Shown: piece by piece, positions 23,319-34,399 of the stretch
How positions within the stretch are numbered: the stretch's first letter is position 1
Layout: each line of letters begins with the position of its first letter
Source: Heliocidaris tuberculata
Lineage: Eukaryota > Echinodermata > Echinoidea > Camarodonta > Echinometridae
Length of the DNA: 64,000 nt
Assembly (NCBI GenBank): GCA_025618425.1
Contig: CM046833.1
Location: 3,690,298 to 3,754,297, forward strand
Direction of reading: 5' to 3'
Notes under the pieces: model-generated
The model's input: the letters and a program-made list of their open reading frames with translations, nothing else
Database searches by the model: none
What the model was told of the DNA's origin: nothing
Program-made: the position numbers and the translations under genes

Positions 23319-23439
23319 TTTTAGGGTACACTGAAGCGCAAGAGGTTGTTATATATGTATATACTGGAGGGAAGCGAACTGGTCACAAGGAACTGTTATA
23401 AATGTTCTTATTCCAGTCGCTACGAGAATAATTCACCGA

Positions 23440-23732
<293 letters not shown>

Positions 23733-24052
23733 GAATGTAAAAGCAGATAGGAATAGAAGAATCATATAATTATAAATGTATAATAGGTAAGGGTATATAG
23801 CTTAAAATACAATGGGAAAAGATCGGTTGGATTAGGATTGGTTAGGATAGGATAGATTATAGGCGAGGACAGATAAATTGATAAATTGGAATGGATCATC
23901 GGAATAATTACCACTTACTTAATTAGATATTTGAACCAATGCTGCATGCATGAAATTTGGGGGTGGGCAAAGACTTGATTATATAAATGGGCATTTCCGT
24001 CCTTCATACAAATGTTATCACAATGCAGCACCAAATATCCCAAAATATACTT

Positions 24053-26437
24053 ATCTACTTACTTATTTCCCAGCATGCCTCCTGGCATGTAGGGCAGCAA
24101 CGAAGGTCTTCAGCCTTGTCTGTTTTGGGCTGTTTCCTGGACACTTCCCCAGTTCAGGTTCATATTTATTTCTTCCTGTATAGTTCGACACCAGATGGTT
24201 CTGGGTCGCCATCTCTTTCTTTGTCCTTCTGGTGTCCAGTGCAGGGCTACTTTGGTGATGCTGTTTGACTCTTTTCTCAATACATAACCAATCCATTTCC
24301 AGCGCCGTTTTCATGGTTTTGCTATAATATCATCCATGCTATCTTGATGACATCTGTTAAGTAGGTCTTGGTTGGATATTTCGTTGGTCCAGAAAATCCT
24401 ACAATTTTTTAAAAGATTCTTTTGTGGAAGACGGAAAGTTTGTTAATGTCACTTGCTCTCATTCTCCAACATTCAGATCCATACAAGAGGACAGAGAAGA
24501 CACACCTTTCATATAACTTGAGTTTAGTCTTGATGCTATGTTGTTGAGACCTCCATACATCATAACATTCAAATTGCATTCCTCGCCTTGTTAATCCGGT
24601 TCTTGATATCATTGTATGCTCTCCATCATGTCTAACTACGCTCCGAAGATATGTGAACTCCTCCGTTTTAGGAGTGCTTTTCCTTTTTCTCGGATTGCTA
24701 GGGTTTGGGATATCTAATGCCATAACTTCGGTTTTATTCTGCTTTTATTTTAATGCCAATTTGTTGAGCATAGTTACAGAGACGGGATATTTTCTCTTGC
24801 ATGTGTTTGTGAGTGAGATAGACCAGAGCTAAGTAATCAGCAAAGTCCTGGTCTATCAATATTGAGAAGAGAGTCCATCTTATATCTCTTGCTTGCTCTT
24901 CTGTTGTCCGACGCATAACCTCCTAGTCGATAGCAATGTTAAAAAGCTTCGCAGTCATCACATACCCTTGACTGACTCCTATCTTTACCTGGAAGGCCAG
25001 GTTACTGTTTCCAACTCTACAGGTGAAGTTGACATAGAACGCCTTATAGGGATTCGGTAACTTTGTGGAGGCTTGATTTGATAAATTGTTGAATTTTGAT
25101 ATCTGTCTGTCCGGAAGGATAAAGAAATAGCCAGGCATAGAAAAGTTTTCTAAATATAATGCTATTATTAAGATATCTATGATGACTGAATACTCTCATT
25201 TACGAAAGCGTAAGGCCATATGCTTTAGTCTAACACTGAGTCTATGGGGGAAAATGAGGCTGGCATTTCCGGTCACTTGCATATGTTTACTTTTGTGAAG
25301 CACGCGATGATTTTGAAGTATTTTTTTTCCTGGGATTCATTTTTACACCATATTACAGACACTGATAGCATGTAAGGCCATGCAGCTCAGATTTTATCAA
25401 GCCTCTACAAAGTTACCAAATCTCTTTAATGAGGTCTACTATTTGCTGTGAGATCCCATACATTCTAAGATGCCCCATAGGCTGTCCCGATGGAGGCTGT
25501 CGAACGCCTGCTCAAAATCGACAAAGTTAATGTACATCTACCTCTGCCATTCAGTGCACTGTTCTATCATGTTACGAAGAGAAAATCTGGTCAGTGCACA
25601 TGGTGCAGCCCCTTCATCTTCGGAATCCTGCCTGTTCATTCCTAAGCTGCTCATCTACTATATCTGAGATACGCTGTATGATAATTTTTCCCTTGGTATC
25701 TTTTAAAAAAATTATTATCATTATTATCATTATTATTATTATTATCATTACTATTATACTACGCTTTTCCCATAAGGCCCAAAGCGCTTACAATAAATTA
25801 AATTACAAATACTTGGTATATTGATAAAAGAGTAATTCCACGTAATTATTACAGTCTCTTATGTTGCCTTTCTTGGTGTCGTAATGATTGTCTTCTGACC
25901 AGTCATCCGGTATTTCCTTCTTCTCCCAGACATCGGTGAATAGTGGATAAAGCACTTTAGCAGCAAGTTCTGGGTCCGCCTTTAACAACTCAGCATTCAG
26001 ATTATCTTGGCCAGGGGCTTTTCCATTTTTTTTTAAAGTAGAGATTTAATGGCTGTTACATTTCAAAATCATATCCTCGTTTTATGTTTGGCGTTCAGAA
26101 CTTAAACCTTCCTGCCATTGGCTTCCTTTCGGCTTTCACCACTGGCATTCATCCTAGCATCTGATGATGTAAGTCCATCACACCCAGTAGTGTCGTCTCC
26201 TTCCATGCCTTCTGTTGCTGTTTCCTTAACAACTTCCGTTTTACGTGACAGGGTTGTTAGCCCTGTGCTCAAGTACCCAAACCTGGAGGGAAGGATCAGT
26301 AGATTGCTTTTCGTCGTCCCTCTACCCTTCGACCTGTCCAGCATGGGAGGCCCCTACCAGGAGATAAATCTCCAGCTAGCATAGTTCTAGAGGTCACTGA
26401 GACGCACAAGCTTCCCGACCACAAGGTTGCAATGCAA
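24053..26437 (-). mobile_element. 5'-truncated non-LTR retrotransposon, - strand
   Basis: Fragments of one reverse transcriptase run 26.0 to 24.05 kb in order. They are LLKADPELAAKVLYPLFTDV and EIPDDWS (25803-25988); NEQAGFRR and INFVDFEQAFDSLHR-like sequence (about 25450-25660); KIGVSQGYVMTAKLFNIAID (24923-25138); the FADD box mutated to FADYLALV (24734-24916); and SVLLYGSECWRM (24409-24723). The C-terminal end ALHARRHAGK is at 24063-24314. Frameshifts and stops separate them, so it is dead. The 3' end carries AAGTAAGTAGATAAGT. The direct repeat CCAAAATAT flanks the unit (about 24044-24052 and 26438-26446). It lies in the intron duplicated with the VPS9 gene; copy 1 has the uninterrupted site near 16552. 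Confidence 0.85.
25690..25816 (-). mobile_element. Nested LINE 3' end inside the retrotransposon
   Basis: An ATT/ATC-rich tail and the box CGCTTTTCCCATAAGGCCCAA plus AGCGCTTACAATAA interrupt the reverse transcriptase between RGITLLS-like and GKIIIQRISD sequence. The same box ends the LINE fragment at 60410-61029. CTTGGTAT occurs on both sides, a candidate 8-bp target duplication. Confidence 0.75.
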
Positions 26438-26861
26438 TTCCAAAATATGGTATTGGTTAAGTGATTGGGTTATGGCTTTGTCCTTAAATTCGGTATATAG
26501 CGTCAGTCATGCTTAGTATTTAGTTAACAAATTATTGGGGAAATTTCTGCTAGTTAATAATTGGGTATCTTTTTAATGCAAAACTGCTAAATCATTCAAA
26601 ATCTACAATTGCACACAAGTTGTTCGGACATAATTATCATTGCCGTCATGTTGGAAAAATTCGAAAACTCTCGCCCAACACTTGTTGAGTGTAATTGGTC
26701 GGTCACTAATATAGGAAGCAATTAATTAGAAACTGGCTTCATTTCAATTATGTTTGTAATGTTGACAAAAATAATACGGGCATTTATTTCGTTACTTGAT
26801 ATGCCAGTTAACAAAGAGTAAATTTCATTGACTTTTTTTTTCTTTTCACTCATTATGTCAG

Positions 26862-26984
26862 ATGGTTAGAAATATGACAAGATTGCTGCATGAAAACTAT
26901 GATGAGAATCAGTCTGATATTTGGGGATCCTACGAAGCCCTATTCTTCAAGTGGATAACAGTAGAGATCGACCAATTGTACGTG
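26862..26984 (+). CDS. VPS9-domain gene copy 2, exon B1
   Basis: The acceptor tatgtcag and donor gtgagt bound 123 nt, phase 0-0: MVRNMTRLLHENYDENQSD, then WGSYEALFFKWITVEIDQLYV. It is the duplicate of 16951-17073. No counterparts of the upstream exons at 14416 and 15133 were found before it, so copy 2 begins within the gene. Confidence 0.8.
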
Positions 26985-27596
26985 GTGAGTATAAGGCCTA
27001 AAATAAGTCTACTTGTGAGCTCTTTCATTTTGTTCATTCCCAAGTGGGAGAATTTCGCAGTAGAATTGTCTCACTCAAAGGATTGCTCTTGAAATGCATT
27101 GTCATATCTAAAACTAGTCTAGAATATTCATAGTTTATAACTTGAGACCGAATTCCGATGCCACATTTTCATGTAGTCCCATGTACACCTGATGTACCCA
27201 TAGTGCTTTGTATGGCTTGTGCTTTTCAGCAATAGGCAATTTGTTACAATTTGGGTGATACGAAAACCGCACAGTAGGCCTACACGATAGCTTTTGCGTA
27301 TCTTTGGAGTTGCCTGAACAAGTTTCATGGGGTAATATTTGTTGTTTGATAACGAGAACGGGTGAACGTAGACTGATATGCTAAATTAAATCATGCCACA
27401 GGCAAAATGACCCATTTTAAGCAAAAACATATGGAGCTGTACTGTGGAAAAAGCTTCACTGACAAGTTTTAATTGACGTAAGTGACACATCATCAAAATT
27501 CATGGAAAAAATTAACACTTATTTACTTAAGTATTTTGTTCATGCTAATGCTCTAAACCATACTGACTGCATATTGTTGTTCGTGAATCCCTACAG

Positions 27597-28595
27597 CTTG
27601 CTTACAACAGTGAGGTTACTGAGCTTCAAAGACTCCTCCCCACGGCCGATCCTAGAAACACGGATCTTAGAGGACAGTGGATCATTGATATTCTTGATCC
27701 CCCCCATTTGACGAACCAGACAGCACCATTGTATTAAGGATGGACATTGAAGAGGACACGACTGTTCGTAGAAGGGCAGTACAATGCAATAGTTCTAGAC
27801 GAAATTCTTGGAGACATTCGCAGGTAGTAGACTCTGTCCTTTTCGTTACCAAAGAAGATCTCTACACTTCTACCCCAGCTTCCGAGCAAGACCATCAAGA
27901 AGACAAAAAAGAATTGGACACGTATATTCAGGATATTCGTAGAAGGTCAATAGAAGGCACAAAATCTCCTACAAGGAATTCCAGCAGGCGCACAGAGGAA
28001 GTTGATTCAGTAGTAGACATACTTCCTTCCGAAGATGATTTTGACACTCCTACACCAGCTCCCGATCAGTATGAACAGGATTCGGCGACATCTTTGCGTA
28101 GAAGAACCGTAAGAGGCACGAGTTCATCCGCAAGACGAGATAAGGTACCGGACTCAGTTTTGTGTCCTACCGAAGAAGATCTCGACCCTGTGGCAACAGT
28201 TTCTGAACGAGATCAAAATTTTCACCAGAGACCAAGAGGAATCAGACGTGGTGGTCTAATTGATAGAGATACATTACAATTTGTGGAAGAAATATCTCCT
28301 TCTCAAAATTTACTGGAAGAGATGGAAAATCTTTTCCCATTGCTACGTGATGAAAGTAAGACAAAAACCAATCCCGAAAAGGACCTAGACCTTCAGAATA
28401 AGGACCCCGTCAGAAGGTCAAGTGAAGGCGAATGTGGGACTGCGGCAAAGGGACCTGTGCGCTTCGAGGATATGTGCAAGCAAACATACACGTGTCTAGA
28501 CAAGGTGTTGGAGGAGACACTACCCTTGACGAAGCTTCATTGGTTGGTCAGGTGTCTCCAAGCTTTGTCAGATACGGTGAAGGAACTAGTCTCGC
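27597..28595 (+). CDS. VPS9-domain gene copy 2, large exon B2 with a frameshift in a C run
   Basis: The acceptor ctacag and donor gtgagt match copy 1. It starts LAYNSEVTELQRLLPTADP and stays open to ILDP. There a run of seven C (about 27699-27705) puts the frame out by one base, so it stops at a TAA before 27740; with one more C it would align to copy 1 through DSTI and into MDIEED. From 27740 the frame is open to the donor. It carries three Arg/Ser repeats at frame residues 9-50, 66-110 and 119-159 (each starting RRR, with a D-S-V and a P-T-P-like tail), then NLLEEMENLFPLL and the VPS9 start LEETLPLTKLHWLVRCLQAL. The lesion may be real or a homopolymer error. Confidence 0.8.
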
Positions 28596-28659
28596 GTGAG
28601 TGTTCTGTCCGATGTGTCGTTGGGGAATTTTCCTCTACTTTTTCATTTTTATTTGTGCT

Positions 28660-28870
28660 GAACCCCCCCCCCCCCCCACCTGTTCCGCGAATGATGATAA
28701 ACAAACCATCTAATAAGAAATTATAATTGATGGGCCTACGTACAAAGGGAGAGATGCAGAGGGAGAGAGCAAGAGAGAGAGGGGGGGGGGGAAATAATTT
28801 ATTCCCCTTGCAAACGATCATCAGAAGCATATACAAAAAAAAAAAAACAACAAACAAACAAACAAAAAAC
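28660..28870. repeat. C run, GA run and A-rich stretch
   Basis: Homopolymer C (about 28664-28678), (GA)n with a G run (28755-28790) and 'aaacaaac' sequence lie in the last intron of copy 2. Confidence 0.85.
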
Positions 28871-28955
28871 GAAAAGATATTGTGATATTTAATTCACTTT
28901 CTGTTCGCATTGTGTCAATCTGAGACCCTCTCTCTGATCATTTCTGTTTGGGTAG

Positions 28956-29209
28956 GTGAGCAGACTGGTGCCAATTGTCCAGTCGGAGCCGATGACCTAC
29001 TGCCTTCTCTCATCCTCTTCCTCATTAAGGCTAACCCAGGACAGTTGACGGCGCTGTACCCGCAGCTGAAGTTCCTCGAAGACTACCTTCCTGACACCAT
29101 CGCCACCGGGATTGTGGGCTACACTGTAACACAGGTCTCTGCAGCCTTCTCCTTCATCATCCAAACCGATGTAGCGTATGAATATGAATGGTGTGAAACG
29201 GTGTTTTAA
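28956..29209 (+). CDS. VPS9-domain gene copy 2, intact last exon B3
   Basis: From the acceptor ggtag the frame (phase 1) reads REQTGANCPV, GADDLLPSLILFLIKANPGQ, LTALYPQLKFLEDYL, then IVGYTVTQVSAAFSFI and ends CETVF with TAA at 29207-29209. ADDLLP and GYTVT are the conserved VPS9 segments that carry the catalytic Asp and Tyr/Thr for Rab5-family exchange. The protein ends about 15 residues after the domain. It is most like VPS9 domains of VPS9D1/ANKRD27-type proteins, but orthology is not established. Confidence 0.85.
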
Positions 29210-29372
29210 TCGAGACCGGAGTTAAGTGTCCCAGGCAAAGCTTATTCAAAGGGGGCCATATTTTGACGACTCTGTATATATATATATATATACACACACA
29301 TGCATATATACATATGCATGTGTGTGTCTGTGTATACTGTAACATCTCAATCCGATGTAATAGACTTGCGAA

Positions 29373-29378
29373 ATTAAA
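29373..29378 (+). terminator. Candidate polyadenylation signal ATTAAA
   Basis: The common variant ATTAAA lies about 165 bases after the stop of copy 2, following a TA/CA microsatellite. No AATAAA is nearer. Confidence 0.4.
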
Positions 29379-30587
29379 GTATTATTTTGTTGGATATAAG
29401 TAACAATTTATAGTAGGTGTGTTAATGCAGTGAAGTACTTATCGATAAATATTCCCCCCCCAAAAAAAAGTGAAAATTCAAAGGAGTATAGATTTGTCCG
29501 CTTCGAAACATACACTTTATCAGTTTCAGGGGAAACAAATCATTTGAAATTTCAAAATACCAAGTACATTAAAAAATGGAGGGGAAATATATACAAATCG
29601 TTACATTAACAAAATTAATAGAATTAACAAAAATAATAGAATATATTTTGCAAGCATTTTGTACTACGCTCCTATCTCTATTGCCCCCAATTTCTTTCCT
29701 TGGTACGTAGAAGCAAATGCAGGTCACTGTTTTGACGAAAGGTCATTAAACAGAACGTCCATCGTATAGTAAAAGACTCTAAGTAAATATGACGTAAAAA
29801 AAAAGACTCTCGATATACAATTTCGATAATTATGGAACTGCTCAGGCCAGGGAACGTCACGAGGATATTTGTAAACGCACATAAATACAAATGAAACCGA
29901 TTTCGTTTCAAAATGTGCTTCTACATTATGACGAAATTTATAGAGTACCTTTGGAAGAGAAGTCATTTCTTTTATTTGTGTGCTCATATAACTATATCAA
30001 TAATCGAATATCCGTCGAATTTAATTTGCGATGAATATAATAATACTGGCTGAACTTGATTCGTTTTTTAAAATTTGGAAAGATTTATTTTACATTATCT
30101 TTCAAGGAATATACTTTGAATAGACTAATCCTGGATAGATAAACCTTGCCTAATTTTGTGATATATTCCTTCTGTGTGTCATTTCAAATCCATTCCCTTT
30201 TTTTTAATCCGGAACATGCGGAAGCAGGAGGGGGCTTGATATATCGTATTATATCCTACATCATAAAAATTCTCCTGCAAGGACTGGCTAGGAATATCAC
30301 ACGTGACATAAAATACTTTCACCATGGACAGATGAAGAAAACATGGATATCGCGTGACGTCAGACCTCCGTATATTTTTCGCTATACCGATATTTTGACG
30401 TCACTTTTTTGTTTTTCTGGATATTTCGAAACTATCGATATCTCGACAATGTACCGTGATAATATTTGTGCGTGACGAGCCTCTCAGTGTATGTAGGTCT
30501 ACTCTAATTCTCCATTTAGTTTTTATTTTGTATCTATCTAGGCTTACTTTTGTAGGATATAAATCAAATATACCATACACACTTTTT
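29379..30587. other. Stretch without a recognised gene
   Basis: AT-rich; the short frames on both strands have no family features. It includes a stretch with TATCGATATCTCGACAAT-type palindromic words near 30370-30450. Confidence 0.4.
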
Positions 30588-30717
30588 GAGGCACCAGTTG
30601 AAATTAAGGATTCTTTGGTGAGTGGCATAGTTACTATTTTCTTCGGGGCCGAGCCCCTCAGAAAATAGTGCTATGCCAGTCACCTCAGAGAATTCATAAT
30701 TTCAACCGGAGCCTCTC
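30588..30717. repeat. Hairpin of about 130 bp
   Basis: GAGGCACCAGTTGAAATTAA, GTGAGTGGCATAG and ACTATTTTCT at the left are mirrored by AGAAAATAGTGCTATGCC, GTCACCTCAGAGAATTC and TTTCAACCGGAGCCTC at the right, around GGGGCCGAGCCCC. Confidence 0.75.
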
Positions 30718-31560
30718 AGTGCATGGTGTATTTGATTACTAATATCTGAGTAATGACCAGTCCATCAATCCACGTTTCAGTCTATTACGTAATGATGAGT
30801 TAAGTTATTAAGACCTCATCTAATTAAACAAACACAATTAACAAGACACCATCGGAACGTCAGACATTAGTAAATGAGACTTTATACTTTGACTTGCTTT
30901 GAATAGTTTTTTTTTTCGTTGTTAATGTTAAACGGCTGGTTTTTTAACCTATTTTGGATATAACGGTCGTTAATATTATGTAAGCAACACTGACATGAAT
31001 TTTAAATTTTGGTCGCCTGTAAGTAAGCAACGCACATGACTTATAAAATGCAAATTGATGTAGCAGGAATCTCTATCATTAATCTTGGCCGAATCCCTGG
31101 AGAATACGACAAGGCATTACGAAGACAAAATGACCTGCTTTCTCCTGTTTACCATCAGGAAACCAATCAATATCTTTTTTTTCCACGATTACGTCTATAA
31201 AATTTACATAGCTGTCAACATCACCTAATTGTCGTTGAATTTTTAAATCTATTGACAACCTAATGTGTAATCAGGGATGATTGTATCCAAGTTTGTGCAG
31301 TTGGCTAACAATGAATAATAGTGCTTTGGCCATTACAATTTTAACTGTAATTTGTTTGCATGTGTGTTGTGTGTGATGAAGGCCGTCAAAACAGCTTGAA
31401 AAAGTATTTAGAAAACTAGATCGGTCCCGTTATATATTATTGATATAATAGTAAAGCACAATGGTCTCTTGTACTTCCCTGTTTATTGACTGTGTTTCGT
31501 GTACAAACTTCGGGAATCTAGTGGCTGAAATAGGCCTACATACAATTGCCTTATTTGACA

Positions 31561-31618
<58 letters not shown>

Positions 31619-33640
31619 GAGACAGACACAGAGAAATGCCCACTTTTCAGATTTTACACTTAAAAAAAAAATAATTTTCTTGATTCTCCGATACATTTTT
31701 ATAGGATGATTTTTTTTCGTAGAAGATGGATATTCAACAACAACTACAACAAAAAGATTTCAAGACGGCTCTAATTTTTATGGCATCCTTAACGGTGATA
31801 TGGATTTCTTTTTGACCAAGATCGTCATTATTTATAATTTTTTTCTTATTATTTTGAAGGGGTTTTAGAATGTAAGTCATTCTCTCTCTCTTAAGTTTAT
31901 ACAAACCCCTTTAATGGGAAATAATGGAAATGGGTCGATGTCAGGTATAACAGGATATCCGAGGCTCTACCCTGCTTTGAATTTGAGCAGTTTCCCCTGC
32001 TGTAAATGGTACTGTACCAGCTCCTCTTCTTTAAGGGTAGTGAGTATTAAAGTATAATGATCTCTCATTAATTGTCTAGTTTTCTACTAACTTCAGAAAT
32101 ACTACAATAAATCTATTGATAACAGTGAAAGTCAACACCTCATGAAAGTAAGCCTTAAATTCAGCCATCTAACCCTTACCCTATAACACCGTTGATAAGT
32201 GTGGCATAACGTTGCACAGGCATACTTTTTTTCTTCGATATAAAAAGAGATCAATTTAGTACCTCAAATTATGTTGCAAAATATGTTTATGTCATCAGGA
32301 GCGTGAAAATTCTGTAATAGGCGTCGTCCGCCAAAGGTACTGTATACAATAATCTCTTCTCTCATAGGCGTGGTTTATGAAGCGGAACCTTCGATACGCG
32401 CCGTAGTGGGGCGTGGCGTAATGGAGCTGTGCGGTGAACGGTGGCTATTGAGGCGTTCACTCGTGTCGTGTGCAAGGAGGGGGCGTGGTCTATGGAGCGT
32501 GGAGCTCGTTCTTCGCGGATTGGATGTTGTTATTGATAGCAAAGAAGAATACTCGAGGTCGGCGGTGATCGGTGGCGGTACATTCATCATCCACTTCGTT
32601 CATGTGGACAGACAATAACAAGCCGTGACGGGGATCGTATGAGCTCCAGGTGAGAGTTTACCTACCGTTTGGAAGATGGGATTATAAGAAATAAGGGAAA
32701 TACGAGACTGCAACTCTTTCTGTCACTGTCGTCTTTTCTTGACAGCGATTATATATAATAAAATTCAGTAGTACACACTGCCGGTCGGAGGAGTGATGAC
32801 AGATTAGTTTGGATGACACATGAAGAAAAAGACGAACAAAGGGAACTAAACAGGACAATATGACCTCAAAATATAGAAGAGCGAGAAGGAAAAAGAAGAT
32901 AAAAAAAAAAAAAAAATTAAAAAAACAAGAAAGAAAGAAAGGAAAAAATAAAGGCACTGAATTAAAAAGGAAATAGAAAAAAACAATAAAGACGTAGGAA
33001 AAGACAGGAAAGTCAGAAAGAACAAGAAGGAATATAGTGAAGCGAAAGAAAGAGGAGGAGTTAGAGAAAGAAAAGAACAAAAATTAAAGAGGCGCTGTGT
33101 GAAGATGCCTTATACAATAGAGAAATAAGGAGAGAGAAGGAGAGATAAGGAAATAAAGGGGGGGGGGGATAGAAAAACTAATGTGACATGGATGCGCAAA
33201 GTTAATGCAGATATACAATACTTCACTTACCTAAAATGAATGAGACACTCAAATAGTAAGGCTATGTATTTAGAGATCAAAGACGTTTTAATAATCATTT
33301 ACCGTACATTTCGTTTTCTTGTATCATCATACTCATAATAAATCTCCCACTATCCAAAAATAAAATATAAACAAAATTTGAATATCTTAATTTTTTCTTA
33401 CAAAACACCAGAATATTTCGTTTCCCATTCATCCATACTTTTCTGAGAGAATTTTTAGTAGGACCACACGGGAGATATTCAAAATAATATTTTTTCATAC
33501 CATCCATTCTTTCATCGGTTTCGCTATAGTATGCCCGACAAATTATTTCGTATAATGTTCCGTCATGAAAAGGCTCAATGCAAGCATGAAGGCGGTACAT
33601 TTATGGCCCCGCCCACTGCTTGACGCGTCGAACGGTAGCG
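30718..33640. other. Stretch without a recognised gene
   Basis: It contains (GA)n at 31560-31620, a purine-rich low-complexity block at 32880-33170 and a G run near 33161-33168. Frames at 32370-32618 (+) and 33295-33600 (-) have no recognised domain or splice support. Confidence 0.4.
31560..31620. repeat. (GA)n microsatellite
   Basis: A GA run with a few AA interruptions. Confidence 0.9.
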
Positions 33641-33643
33641 TGG

Positions 33644-33649
33644 TTTATT
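33644..33649 (-). terminator. Candidate polyadenylation signal AATAAA of the secreted-peptide gene
   Basis: On the - strand AATAAA lies about 58 bases after the stop codon of the peptide gene, inside GGAATAAACCACG. Confidence 0.6.
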
Positions 33650-33706
33650 CCTTGCTGACGTCATGATCATGCAAATTATCCAGGCTGCCGGTTTCTCTTC
33701 GGTAAT

Positions 33707-33729
33707 TTAGATCTCTCCAGCTCCCTGAC
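33707..33729 (-). CDS. Peptide gene exon 3: last codons
   Basis: The acceptor tctcacag is followed by codons QGAGEI and TAA (33707-33709), matching the phase left by exon 2. It is short, so it is less certain than exons 1 and 2; the nearby polyadenylation signal supports it. Confidence 0.55.
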
Positions 33730-34209
33730 CTGTGAGAATCAAAACACGATGTTGTTGTTCAAAATTATGCATAGAGCCTTATTTATAAACCAGAAGGCAG
33801 GAATTTAAATACATGAAATAAGCATAACATTAAAAAAAGAAAGAAAAAGCTTTAGGCTGAAGGATATTGAGTACCTTGGCTTCAGGGACCACATTATGAA
33901 ATCATTTGTTTGGACTTTTTTTTTTGGAGGGGGGGGGGGGGGGGGTGCGCAAGCGCTTTTGGGGATAAGCAAAAAATATAACGGGAAATTGGACTTGAGG
34001 TAGCCAACGGAATGGGTATCCGGAAAAATCAGTTATTGCAGTGGGGGCAATATATCTTCCTGAAGAGGCCCATCAGGTTTATAAACCCTTCACCTATCCG
34101 TGCCTGCCATCTCATTTTATTTCTATAAATCTCTGTGACCGGGGTAATAATGTTGGAGTGCCATGAACGTCACGCCGTGACTGACCTGAGCGCTATACAA
34201 GAAGGCACC

Positions 34210-34278
<69 letters not shown>

Positions 34279-34354
34279 GTTATTATTATGATTATTATTA
34301 TTGTATTATTATCATTATTATTATTATCATTATTATTATTATTATCATTATTAG

Positions 34355-34399
<45 letters not shown>

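Noticed and set aside
32370..32618. An 82-residue + strand frame
   Set aside because: No family features, and the codon pattern does not differ from the opposite-strand frame.
33295..33600. A 101-residue - strand frame downstream of the peptide gene
   Set aside because: It lies after the polyadenylation signal, with no recognisable domain or splice context.
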